Assembly (NCBI GenBank): GCA_026119855.1
Contig: JAOWBW010000268.1
Coordinates: 703,480 to 767,479, forward strand
Origin: Campanula takesimana
Lineage: Eukaryota; Streptophyta; Magnoliopsida; Asterales; Campanulaceae
DNA: 64,000 nucleotides
Direction: 5' to 3'
Below are positions 33,665 to 43,835 of the stretch, one piece after another. Positions within the stretch are counted from its first letter, which is position 1. The number at the start of each line of letters is the position of its first letter. Both the position numbers and the translations under genes were made by a program. Below the pieces are notes generated by a model. It saw only the letters and a program-made list of their open reading frames with translations. It made no database searches and was not told the DNA's origin.

Positions 33665-34547
33665 ACCACCGGAACGGACCCCACAAACTTGCTTTCTCTG
33701 TAGAGGTAGCGACGAGAGGTTTAGGATGGGACAAGGCTCATAAATGTATCTTGTTATTTACAAAATATGTATTATTAGTCCTAATGATGGAAGTGGCGGT
33801 ACCTTTTTTGGGTTACTATCTACAAAACCTGGATCAGTGGAGGTCATCACTACTACATCTATAGACCCCTCGTTTTCACCTGTATTTCACATCCCAAATG
33901 GACAATTTGGGCGAGGGTCCTATCAGGCAAGCGACTTCCACCGACCTAATGGATCCTAGCGACTAACCCTTGTTTAAAGACACTTAACGTAATGTTTATG
34001 TTACTTACGTTAAGTTTTTAACGAGTTGAGATCCTGTACGAAGTATCACTCGGCTTACCATATGCACTCCCTGTAAGGAATTTCATTTTTTGTGCTTTTT
34101 CTCTCGAAGGATCTCGACTCATTAAAGACTTAACGGATGACGGCATGAACAACACGTTAATTGTCTATAAAGAAAAAACTAGTCAAACCAACCGGTCAAC
34201 TTTGGAGTGCCTAGACTCTGTGTTAGGCCTAATTGGTAGGATAATAGGCATAGAGGTGGTGAATAGCCTATTTAAAACTTTTAGAGGAAAACACTTTATA
34301 AACGCAAAGTTACTTATCAGTTTTGCAAAACTATTATCAGTAAGCGCAACGGAGAAGATATGACTTAGTTTAACTCACACAAAATCAGTATGAAATGGTG
34401 TTTGAGAGCTTGGTTTAAAACACAAAGTGATTTCACAAAGTTCAATACAGTTTCAAGAGATGGTAAATAGAAATTACAATGAATCAGTAAGAACAAGTAC
34501 GATCTGCCGGTGATAGAGTTCCAACCGGCAAGGACAAAATAAGTAAC
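33665..34547 (-). other. Tat-1 leader region, truncated
   Basis: Non-coding. The part near 33800-33950 matches the Tat-2 leader near 38330-38450. It contains a hairpin-capable CCCAAATGGACAATTTGGG (33893-33911). It stops at 34547 where Tat-4 begins; GTAAC (34543-34547) is the likely target-site copy. Confidence 0.65.
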
Positions 34548-34744
34548 TGTTAGTACCCAACCTGAAAAATGAGTTTATTAGGACTTTCCCAAAAAGTACA
34601 AGGACTTTATAGAATTAGAAAACCTTGCAAAGACTTGTCCCGGATTCCCGAAATATCTCATTTATGGCAAAATATCAAAATAGGTAACAAAATGGTTTCC
34701 TTAAAAACCATGCAGAAGCTTAAGAATCAAGTCAGCCTGCATCC

Positions 34745-34830
34745 TTGGCCACGCGGCCAACCTTGCTGCGCGCGTTGATCTTGGCCACTCGGCCACTCTT
34801 GTCACCGGCTTCAACCATGGCAGGCCGGCC
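34745..34830. repeat. GC palindrome cluster in Tat-4 LTR
   Basis: TTGGCCACGCGGCCAA (34745-34760) and TTGGCCACTCGGCCA (34781-34795) have arms TTGGCC/GGCCAA around four bases. GCGCGCG occurs at 34768-34774 and GGCCGGCC at 34823-34830. Placement matches the other families, but the centre differs from CG-NN-CG. Confidence 0.85.
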
Positions 34831-34878
34831 AACCTTGCTCTGGATGATCCTGACCATCAGATCTTCCCATCAGCCTAC

Positions 34879-34886
34879 TATATAAA
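34879..34886 (+). promoter_or_regulatory. Tat-4 TATA box
   Basis: CTATATAAACC context, 48 bp after the last palindrome. This is the strongest plant TATA match in the window. Confidence 0.7.
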
Positions 34887-35517
34887 CCATTCCATTCCAT
34901 TGGTTTTGGGATCCGAATTTGAGAGCTCTTAAGGGACGATTTTGCTCCCAAATCAAGTCGTTCAAGCCTCCCAAAAACACTCTCAAGAATCCCAAGAAGA
35001 TCGAAGGTTATTTCTTGCCAACAAAGGTAAGTTTTCTAATTTTTTCTTCATGTTCTTGCCATATTATTAATTTAGATCCATAATATTCATATTCTTAATA
35101 TGTTTATTCATGTGTTCTTCATAATATTCATGTTCTTGCATGTTTAGTCATAGTTTCTTCATATGCTTTGCATGTTCATTCATATGTTCTTCATATGTTC
35201 ATCGTGTTCATAGATTAAAACCTTATTTATGCTATATTTAGGGTTGCGATCTTCATGTTTGCATGTTATTTCATAGCGATATGATCTAGGGTTCATCAAC
35301 CCAAGGATGATCTAGGAACTATTTCTAAACCTAAACTTTAGGTAATTACTTCCATGATCAATAATCCTCCCATGATGAACGTTGATGAATGTTCATTGAG
35401 ATCTCATTGATGGCATAGTCATTATTCTAGGATGTGATCATCCTGCATGTTTCTTTATCCTCCCTCTTCATTATGCATGATCCCTATTCTCTCTCCACAG
35501 TCTAATTATGTGCGAAA

Positions 35518-35555
35518 CTACGCTGACCTGAGATTCCACATTGAGAGGAACGTAG
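35518..35555 (+). ncRNA. Conserved stem-loop motif, Tat-4 copy
   Basis: CTACG (35518-35522) pairs with CGTAG (35551-35555). Inside, TTCC (35534-35537) pairs with GGAA (35547-35550). Related nested stems occur at 39121-39159 and 42531-42567. This is a candidate cis-acting RNA structure, not a separate gene. Confidence 0.45.
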
Positions 35556-35796
35556 GCAATCTTCGGATCCGGTCTCAATCACTAAACACTACTAACACAT
35601 TCATCATGATAGAAAGAACCGATCATTCGGCAATAGGAGTGATAACGTTCAATATTCTTCTCTTGTTGTAATTTGACCCCCGAACCCACCTAAAATGTTT
35701 TTTTCAATGTTTTTGGCTTTAATTAAAATGGCGTGGCGACTCTCATAATTTTAATGTTGCTATGAATATCCCAAATTCAAACACCCGTATTCACAG

Positions 35797-35814
35797 TGCG
35801 ACTCTGCTGGGGAC
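35797..35814 (+). other. Tat-4 primer-binding site
   Basis: TGCGACTCTGCTGGGGAC begins one base after the LTR. It matches the Tat-2 site TGGCGACTCCGCTGGGGAC apart from one lost G and one change. This site type is usual in plant Tat/Ogre elements and is usually attributed to tRNA-Arg. Confidence 0.75.
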
Positions 35815-35840
35815 TGCTTTGAAACTTTTTCAAACTTAGT

Positions 35841-35940
35841 NNNNNNNNNNNNNNNNNNNNNNNNNNNNNNNNNNNNNNNNNNNNNNNNNNNNNNNNNNNN
35901 NNNNNNNNNNNNNNNNNNNNNNNNNNNNNNNNNNNNNNNN
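35841..35940. other. Assembly gap, 100 N
   Basis: Exactly 100 N, the conventional placeholder for a gap of unknown size. It hides the body and 3' LTR of Tat-4, the 5' end of Tat-1, and the pol and 3' LTR of Tat-2. Confidence 0.97.
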
Positions 35941-37950
35941 GATTCTAAGGTAAGAGTTACAAATTTTCTTACCCTATGGGATGGGGAGTACATCCTAACT
36001 CTTTGATCAGGAAGTCTTCACTTGCTATCGGTCCCCCAGTTGTATACCAGTTCTGGATGGGATCGTCACACTTCTAGATGAGCTTGGTGAAGTCTTGGTT
36101 CGGAGCATCCCCCTTGTTTATGGCATTGATATGAGTGTCCTCTAGCTTGTAAATGTGAGAAATTGGCGCAGTAGGTCTTCTCCCAACACAAAGTCCCACT
36201 CACTGAATGCTTCGGCCTTGGTACCCCCTAATTCTCGAGGTAGCCATGAGAATTGCATCGGTTCTGTCTCAAGTGAGTACGGATCACAGTCACTGAAGAT
36301 TTCAAAGCCCAGTTGGCGCTTCCCCCTATGGTTGATCCATGGTTCAGGGAACATGAAGTATGGCAAGTTTTCACCCTTGCGTATAAAGTTGTCATTTTCC
36401 ATACTTAGTACTTGATTATAAGACAACATGTAACAGAAAGAAGTTTCATTATTAAACTTTGGAGTGCTCTCGCCCATATTTAGGACTAGGCAAGTAGTCT
36501 CCTCTTCCTCGCAAGATATTTCTATTACATTAATCCCTCCTCCCGCAGTTGGGAGAGGGTTTGTCACTACATTAGGAACTCCTAACTGCTTAGAGTCTAT
36601 GAGATCTTGAATCACATCTTTGAGGTGGTTGCAAGAGTTGGTACATGACCACTAAATTGGTGGAACTTGCAGTAGAGGTGGTGGGCATGATTTGTAGGGA
36701 GTTCCTTTGGAGTGGTAGGAGGTTTCCTTGGTGCGACCTTTCCGGCTTCTACGAGTATATCAAACAGTTCTTCTTGAGTGATACCTTCTAATTTGTTGTA
36801 GACTCTCTCTTTCTTCTTTTCTTTAATGGGTGGAGGGATGGAGGAATAGTTGCTCCTCCCTTGGTTATTGAAGGCATTAGCAAAGACAGATGTGTCTTTG
36901 CTAGTAGAGCCCTTATTAGTGTAGCGGTATCCACTATCTCTTTTATCCTCTTTCCTACTTTTGAAGATGTCATCTAGTCGAAGACCGGCTTTATGAAGTT
37001 CAGAGAAGCTTGGGAAGAAAGTACCAGAGAGGTGGTCCTCATACTCATTACGGAGTGATTTCAGGAAGATGTGCATTTGGTAGTCCGTAGTTGGCCTATC
37101 AACAATCTCGGTGAGCTTGGCTCCCCATCTTTTGAAAAAGTCACCAAATGTCTCATTAGCACCTTGTTGGATTTGTTCGAAGTCTCTTTTAGTGGGACGG
37201 TAAGTAGTATTGTCCTCGAAGTGTCTTTGGAAGACTTTACATGCGGTAGCCCAATTGGTCCTTGTGGCTAAGCGGAGAGACATTTACCAATCCCTTGCCG
37301 CCCCCTCTAGAGTTTGGGGAAAGATTTGGGCTAGGACGGTGTCATCCACTTTCATTGGAAGCATGGCCCAAGTGTAGGTCTCAACATGAACACGAGGACA
37401 AGTAGTGCCATTGAACTTGGCTATGTCAGGAGTGGGGAACTTTTGTGGTAGCTTAGTGATTGACTTGCGGAGCATAATGGGGTCAAATGGAACGATGGAG
37501 CCCTTTGCTAGACCAAGATGCGCAAACCTCGTTTCAAGAAACTTGGCAGTGGCAGAGTTGATGATGTTGGTGTCATCACTAGCTTTCTTTTTCTTATCGC
37601 TAGCCTTAGCATCCTCATCATTGGAGGAGGAGGAAGGTCAGATGTGTTTGAATCAGAGTTGGAATCATCATCCCTCTTATTCTTTTTCTTAGCATGGGAC
37701 TCCCCGCCTTTGGAGGGGTTTTTTGGCTTCTTATTACTCCATTTGAGTTCTTGGAGCTCTTGCAGAACGGAGTCGATGTCTTTGGTGTGACGATCACTCT
37801 CACGGGCGGAAATTTCAGCTTGCTCTTTGACTTGCTGCTCAAGTCGTGCAATGACGGTCTTAGCGGCTTCCGAATAAGTGATGGGGGTACCGCCATTACT
37901 ATGACCTTTTCTAGTCTCTTGGTCTTGGGATCAGGGATGTAGACTACCGA
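35941..37950 (-). pseudogene. Tat-2 gag and start of pol, degenerate
   Basis: Minus strand. A coiled-coil-like gag start (AAKTVIARLEQQVKEQ, near 37860), capsid (KFNGTTCPRVHVETYTWAM, ATACKVFQRHFEDNT, FGDFFKRWGAKL), and a zinc-finger-like YCKFHQFSGH broken by a frameshift near 36630. Then comes a linker with FPEPWINHRGKRQLGFEIF, matching Tat-3 FPEPWANIKGIRKPGLKIF. A stop follows ARDW at 37284. The linker continues, decayed, to the gap; homology to Tat-3 is clear down to about 35950. Confidence 0.87.
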
Positions 37951-38095
37951 AGGAATTGTGTTGGGAGTATGGACCTACCTTGCTGATCGGACGACCTAGA
38001 GTGCAGAAAATGTGTCAAATCTAGGATGGGGTCCCAACAAGCCAGCTTTTATGAGATAGGGTTGACCAAACACGGAAGAATCACAAAAAAGGAGG

Positions 38096-38253
38096 ATGTA
38101 TCATACGAGACATGGATGTCTCGTACGAGGCATCCATCCTGACAGTCAGGTTTGCAGATTTTAATCCTATTGGTCGGACAAAATTTAATCCATGGATGTC
38201 TCATACGAGACATGGATGTCTCATACGAGACATGGATGTCTCGTACGAGGCAT
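38096..38253. repeat. Five 18-bp palindromes in a 120-bp tandem duplication
   Basis: Copies at 38096-38113, 38116-38133, 38196-38213, 38216-38233 and 38236-38253 are variants of ATGTCTCGTACGAGACAT. Adjacent copies are 2 bp apart. The unit starting at 38116 repeats at 38236 with few changes, including CCTGACAGTCAGG, itself an inverted repeat. Confidence 0.93.
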
Positions 38254-39120
38254 CCAGCCTGACAGTCAGGTTTGCAGATTTTAATCCTATTGGTCAGATG
38301 AAATTTAATCCATTTTTAGAGGTTACTATCTAGTTCATCCTGGAACAGTGGATTCTATCACCCTATAATATGAGCCCCTTGTTTTTCACATGTATTGCAC
38401 TCTCCCAAATGGACAATTCGCGAAAGGGTCCCATATTCTCATTGGAATCCACCATTCAAATTAACTAAACCTAAGTGATTCCGTAGTTATTTTGCACTTT
38501 GTTAAACAACGCATTAATGTAATCAAACCTTGTGAATTTTAAGGGACAACCGAAAGGGACATGTTGAACGGTGCGGTCGAAACTAAGCCAAAATGGCATC
38601 CACAATCCCGCACAGAATAGTGAAAGTAGGAAAACAAAAACTCTGATTTCCGTAGAGAGGTTCTCCATTCTTTCAAAATCCTTTGTTCAACATTTTACCG
38701 AAGGGACATTCGTCATGTTCACAAGGAGGATCATAGATTGTAAATATGCGTTATCTTGGGCAAAGATTAAAACAACCCTAAGAATCGAACCGACCAGTCT
38801 CAAGGAGTGTCTTATTCACTAGTATGTATGCATGAGGTTGATGCAAGGCTTACGACTAAGGCTCCCCATGAACACAGTCTAGGAGCGTGTCACGGAGTGG
38901 GTACACCATCTTTGGAGAGACCGGCAAGGGCCATTCGTTAGAATGAGGGTGCTGACCGACATCCATCCTCCGATTGGGACCCGGGTTTATAGGGTATGTA
39001 GTGCAATTATTCTACATGTGTGCACGTGTGTGGGTGTCAAGATATAGGTGTCAAAGATAAAATAGAGATTTTTTTTTTAGAGTAAAACAAAAACATGCAA
39101 TGGCCGGGCCAAGTGGCTGC

Positions 39121-39159
39121 CTACGTTTCCCTCTTGTGGAGGAACTCAGGCCATCGTAG
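39121..39159 (-). ncRNA. Conserved stem-loop motif, Tat-2 copy
   Basis: CTACG (39121-39125) and CGTAG (39155-39159), with an inner TTCCTC/GAGGGAA-type stem on the minus strand. About 355 bp downstream of the primer site. Candidate cis-acting RNA structure. Confidence 0.45.
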
Positions 39160-39514
39160 TTCACACATAAAGCAAACACAAGCAAAGCAGAGAATAAAAA
39201 ACTTAGCAAGTACTCCTGCAAAACAAAGGTTAGCTTTATGATATATGGGGAGTTTCTTCATCGTTAGGAAGATCCTAAGACTCAGAATAGAGGGGGGAGA
39301 AGATCTGAAACCCTGTGTACGTGTTTGAACCGAACAAAATTCCTTTTTCAAACCAAAGAATCAGATCAGTCAGGAAGAACTGAGATGTCTTGTATGAGAC
39401 AACTGATCCCTCGTACGAGACATCCAAGTCTGGGAACAGAATATAGTACAGAATGCAGAATTTTAAGAATAACGACGATGATTTCAACACAAGTCTAACC
39501 CTCTTATGATGATC

Positions 39515-39533
39515 GTCCCCAGCGGAGTCGCCA
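39515..39533 (-). other. Tat-2 primer-binding site
   Basis: TGGCGACTCCGCTGGGGAC on the minus strand, one base from the LTR. Same type as in Tat-4. Confidence 0.85.
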
Positions 39534-39534
39534 C

Positions 39535-40458
39535 TGTTTGCGCCCGAGGTTGGTTTTATGTCCTCGCTTTACCTTCTTGATTTGAGAGTCGCCACCATGT
39601 TGTTGAACGGAACACGGACCGTGAGATTCTTGAGTTCGGGGGTTAAGTTATGGATTGGGAAGGTCAAGGAGCACCCAATCCACCCAATCTAGGATTGGTC
39701 TTGCTTAGGAAATCATCATATTTATTATTAATATTATGCATTCATATACAAAAGAAGAAAACAAGCAAATAAATAATTTCTTATTTATTTGGGATGTCGG
39801 AACATGTGCTTCGAGACCATATCCATAGATTGGAGAGGCTCTAGGTTGATCCTTTGATGGAATCACACTACTTCAAAGATAAAGAAGAGGATGAGAAGAT
39901 AGAAAACAAGGAGTTTTACCTAAGCGTTCTACGAGAATCCTATTGATGGCCTTGACTAGAGGCCTTGAAGATCCAATGAACTTGGCTTGAATGGTGTTAT
40001 GAAGGCTTGAATTTCATGGGTGAGGGAGAGAGGCTAATTATGAAGACTTCTTTGATTAGACTAGGGTTTTAGCCAAGAAGGTAAGTTTGGATGGGAATCA
40101 AGGACCAGATCTCCAAGGAGGTATTTTTGGACTCTGGGATCGCCCATTAGGTTTTTCCCAGATTGCTTGAGTGTTTGCCAAGAAACGGGGTTAAGATCAA
40201 CAAGGAAACTGACCCAAAACCCGACTGTCAAGGGGGATATCTCGTACGAGACTTCAATGTCTCGTACGAGACATCTCAGTGCTGGAATTCACTTTTTGCC
40301 CTCTGCAGTAGTTTTAATGTTCATTTTGGCCCCTGACTAACGGAGTCAGTCAAAAAATTAACAAAAACATGTCCAACTTAATGAGTTTCGAACCAAATCA
40401 AAGGCGAGACACAGAAGTAGTGTGATTATGAATGAATGTCCAAAATGGGGTATCTACA
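39535..40458 (-). repeat. Tat LTR: 5' LTR of Tat-2, possibly also 3' LTR of Tat-3
   Basis: Plus-strand ends TGTTTGCGCC and TATCTACA, 924 bp. The Tat-2 primer site on its left proves it is a 5' LTR for Tat-2. On its right lies the antisense ORF of Tat-3, exactly where Tat elements have their 3' LTR. Two palindromes are present (40237-40254, 40257-40274). No purine tract is visible at 40459 onward, so the shared-LTR reading is uncertain. Confidence 0.85.
40237..40274. repeat. 18-bp palindrome pair in the Tat-2 LTR
   Basis: ATATCTCGTACGAGACTT (40237-40254) and the perfect ATGTCTCGTACGAGACAT (40257-40274), 2 bp apart, as in Tat-1. Confidence 0.94.
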
Positions 40459-40752
40459 GGTGCAGGCACAGTTGATTGTGGATCGGAAAATTGTCGAGAT
40501 TGACTTTCGCTGAAAAGAAAGACACGCCCTACTTTTAGTGGGAGTTTTCTATCCTACTTTAATTTAGACATGCCTTAGGGGTGGACCAAGTTAATGTATG
40601 CCCAACTGTGTATGCGAGGGTGGAGATGTTTGGCTTTGATGAAGAATGTTGATCCTGCTGATTCCGAGCTCTGTCCCTTTGTGATTTCCTTCTTTGACAA
40701 GGGCCAACTGAGGCATTTCTGAGGTGGAAGGTGGGCGCCCCGGCTAGCGACT

Positions 40753-40858
40753 GTGCGACGCACGCGCTTCCCATATGGGTTTCGGGAGGCGTTCGCTTCT
40801 GGGAAATTAATTCTGGGGCTTGACATTTACTGGCCAAAAGATCCCCAACAGCTATAAT
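40753..40858 (+). promoter_or_regulatory. Possible promoter of the antisense ORF
   Basis: GTGCGACGCAC (40753-40763) is an inverted repeat with a one-base centre. A TATA-like CTATAATA follows near 40852, about 100 bp before the ATG. The leader is pyrimidine-rich with TTTCCATGGCTCC around the start. This arrangement repeats, on the plus strand, the palindrome-then-TATA layout of the LTRs. No transcript evidence. Confidence 0.4.
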
Positions 40859-40953
40859 ACCAACTTTTGTTCGAAACCAATCCTCCAACAGCTATTTTCT
40901 ACCATTCTTTAACATTCTTTCTTGCTTGATTTTGCTTGTAATCAACATTTTCC

Positions 40954-42350
40954 ATGGCTCCCAATTCTTTTGTTCTTGATGCCAAGGTTCTTAGTGACTA
41001 TGAGAAGGATTTGTCGACCTTCGTGTATTCTTTCAAGACTCATCCCAAGAAAGCTTCTATCAAAGACTTCGGATTCCGTATTCTTTTCACGCTACGAACG
41101 TTGAAACCGGATTGGGATTTGTTGAAAGCCACTGCAGCCTTTTGGGATTGTGACAGTTACACCTTTAACTTTTCGACGAATGAAATGGTGCCGACTGTTG
41201 ATGACTTTGGTGCCATTCTTTGCATGCCACTGGTGGGTCAGATTTCTATCCCCAAATACCATCAGGGTGTGATTGACTCTTGGTCCGGTTTGTTGAACCT
41301 CCCTGTCGGAGATGTGAGGAAGATGTTGCACGTCATCGTGGTTGACATAACTGAGTTGCCGATGTTTTTCAGTTTGCACTCGGAGGACACGGCGGTTCAG
41401 TCCTTTAAGAGGAATACCCTGGCAGTTTGCCTTTTCAGCGAGGTTCTGTTCGTGACACCCCTCGGGACTGCGGATGCACAGTTGGCTGAGATTATCTTGC
41501 AGGCAAAGGAGCAACAGTTCATCATAGTCCCTCTCATAGTAGGTGATACTTTACATGGTTTGGATGAGTTGCAGTGGACAGGCGAGATGCACCGGGGAAG
41601 CCCCTTGCTGCTGACCATATGGCTTCAGGAGCATTTCAAGATTTATTCTCCGGAGGGTGATCTTTCCCCTTTTGCTGCTCATAGGAGGAAATTGATGACT
41701 CAGGATTTATCTGAAGATGGTTGGAAGAAATTCTTTGCATCTCAAGGGTCGGCTGACATTGAGTGGTGTCCCCCCTCTTGGGGCTTCGTCCTTTCGTGGA
41801 ATGGACTTTGGTTTCGGGCACGTTTTCCTCCCCGGTTTCAGAGATTCCTCATTTTATCAGCCTGAGAGAGTTCTACGACAGTTTGGTCGTCGGTAGATTG
41901 TCCCTTTTCCGAGGAGCGGGGTGCTCCATCCAGTCTCGTACATGGGTCTAGACTTTTGAGGGAGCTCCAATTGGCTTGGGTGGTGACCATCATCGGTAGG
42001 CTTTCATCCCTATTCATAGGGGTAGTATCTTTCTTCCCAAGAGTTACTTGGATTATCTGTTCGGCACCGTCTACCGTGCTATTTCTTGGGTTGACATGCT
42101 TCAAGCTGAGTTTCTAGGGAATGAATTTGAGTTTAGCAGTGCTCTGAGGTATAAAGAAGCTGCTGCTGACTCGGACAACATCTTGGCCGACCCTTTTGGT
42201 ACTCCTTTGGACAGTTTTTATGCTCGGAGGCGTCTTGTTGCGCAGAAGGTTTCGGTCTGTCTCAGAGTTCCTAGGCCTCCCAAGAAGAGCAGGATTGAGG
42301 GTCGTTCGGGTGTCCTTTCGAAAGCTAAAAAGAAATTAGATTTTTCCTAG
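40954..42350 (+). pseudogene. Antisense ORF of Tat-3, plant-mobile-domain-like
   Basis: Starts at ATG 40954 in good plant context (MAPNSFVLDAK). The frame is open to 41865, then shifts at least twice, with matching sequence to the stop at 42350 (tail KKSRIEGRSG, basic). Total about 460 codons. AAFWDCDSYTFNFSTNEM, VPTVDDFGAILCMPL and LTIWLQEHFKIYSPEGDL resemble the plant mobile domain/DUF7745 class carried by many plant retrotransposons; this is judged from pattern, not a search. It lies between integrase and the LTR, opposite to pol, as known for several Tat lineages. Function unknown. It could instead be a captured host fragment. Confidence 0.7.
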
Positions 42351-42739
42351 TATCCCAAGATTGCAATTAAAGTAGACCACTTGTTTAGGATTTAACGTTT
42401 TTCAACGTCTTTTATTGCTCAACATTATCCATTGTAATAACAAGAATCATTTGAGAGATGAATAAAAATTGCATTTTGTTATGACATGATTGGGTAAAAA
42501 TTTATGTTTTAGACCGCACCCAAAGGTAGCCTACGTTCCTCTTGTAGAGAGGCTCAGGTCTCTGTAGTTCAAACAAATGAAGACCGTTTTTTTTTTGTGC
42601 ACCCTGTTTTTTGCCTAGACTGCCCTTTTGGGTTTTCAATCTAGCGGGCTTCTTTTTTGCACTTGCTCTAAGTTTTGCCTAGGCCTCCCTTGCAGGTTTT
42701 CAACCTAGCGAGCGTTTTTTTTTTAATAGTATTCATTTG
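42351..42739 (-). other. Tat-3 region between pol and antisense ORF
   Basis: Non-coding. It contains the stem-loop motif (42531-42567) and two imperfect repeats of a unit with GCCTAG, a short spacer, then TTTTCAAYCTAGCG (near 42613-42652 and 42676-42712), each preceded by a T-rich run. Confidence 0.6.
42531..42567 (-). ncRNA. Conserved stem-loop motif, Tat-3 copy
   Basis: CTACG (42531-42535) faces TGTAG (42563-42567), with inner CCTCT (42538-42542) pairing AGAGG (42548-42552). The inner pairs differ from the other copies yet still pair. Confidence 0.4.
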
Positions 42740-43835
42740 TTAAGCGTAGAACTTCTTGAGCATGTCGAGGTTGACTTCCTTTGCCAATTGATCACCATCC
42801 AAGTCTACGAGTCAGACTGCACCGCTGCTTAGTATCTTCTTGACCACGTAAGGAACGATCCATCGGGGTCCCTATTTCCCAAGGGGATTCATGGCATTGG
42901 GAGGATGCTGCCTCAGGACCAAGTCTCCCACTTTGATGTTTCGAGGCTTCACCTTCTTGTTGAAAGCCCTTACCATTCTCTATTGATAAGCCCTTGTGCG
43001 CGCAAATGCTCTAACCTCTTTTCATCGAGTAGGGCTAGTTGCTCATATCAAATTTGCATCCAAGCAACCTCGTTGACTTGGTTCTCGAGCAAGACTCGTA
43101 GAGAGGGAATTTCGAGTTCGACTGGGAGTACGGCTTCAGAACCATAAACCAATGAGTATGGGGTTTCTCCCGTTGCTGACCGGATTGATGTGCGGTAGCC
43201 CCATAATGCTAGTGGTAACTTTTCGGGCCAATCCCTTCCTGTTGAAGCCATTTTTCGTATGATGACCTCAATTGTTTTATTTGCTGCTTCGACCGCTCCA
43301 TTGGCTTGGGGGCGGTATGGGGATGACTTGTGTTTGGTAATTTTATAGCTAACCAAAAGTGCATCCATTTCCTTCTCAAAGTGAGAACCATTGTCGGAGA
43401 TGATCTCATGAGGAATGCCATATCGGAACATGATGTTATTCTTCACGAATTCGACCACTTTCTTGGCGTTGAGAACTCGGTAAGCTTGTGCTTCAACCCA
43501 CTTGTGAAATAATCCACGGCCACTAGAATGAATGACTGTCCGTTGCTTCCCGTAGGATGGACTTTGCCGATGATATCTATGCCCCAACAAGAGAACGGCT
43601 ATGGTGTGGTCATTTTGTAGAATTGTGAAGGTGGAGCATGTCGCAAATTAGCATGGAACTGGCAATTGACGCATTTCTTAACTTTCTCGATGCAGTCTCT
43701 TTCCATGGTAGTCCAATAGTAGCCAATACGGAGTATCTTCTTGGCTAACATAATCCCATTCATGTGGGGTCCACACTCGCCTTCGTGGACTTCGTGCATT
43801 ATCTATTAATCCCTTGATGATGTCTCTTGTAGACT
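42740..43835 (-). pseudogene. Tat-3 integrase
   Basis: Minus strand. Zinc region MHEVHEGECGPHMNG to KKCVNCQFH (43799-43640), first Asp in GIDIIGK (near 43580), second Asp in HEIISDNGSHFEKEM, Glu in NGAVEAANKTIEVII, then YGSEAVLPVELEIPS. Stops separate the zinc region from the core and the core from a decayed C-terminal part that continues to about 42740. Confidence 0.9.

Larger units (their letters stand above)
34548..35795 (+). repeat. Tat-4 5' LTR
   Basis: Starts TGTTAGTACCC, ends TATTCACA, 1248 bp, followed directly by a Tat-type primer site. It contains GC palindromes (34745-34830), a TATA box (34879-34886), GTAAGT near 35027 and the stem-loop motif at 35518-35555. The rest of the element is lost in the assembly gap, so the start is inferred from the TG end alone. 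Confidence 0.75.
37951..39514 (-). other. Tat-2 leader region
   Basis: Non-coding, 1.6 kb between primer site and gag. It carries five 18-bp palindromes in a tandem duplication (38096-38253), a block shared with the Tat-1 leader (38330-38450), the stem-loop motif (39121-39159), and two more palindromes, degenerate (39385-39402) and nearly perfect (39406-39423). Confidence 0.75.

Noticed and set aside
38096..38253. Regularly repeated palindromes resembling a CRISPR array
   Set aside because: Spacing is 2 bp or 62 bp rather than unique equal spacers, the same palindrome sits in LTRs elsewhere in the window, and the DNA is plant nuclear retrotransposon sequence.
40954..41865. Treating this plus-strand ORF as a host gene
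   Set aside because: It lies between Tat-3 integrase and an LTR, opposite to pol, the known place of antisense ORFs in Tat elements, and is frameshifted.
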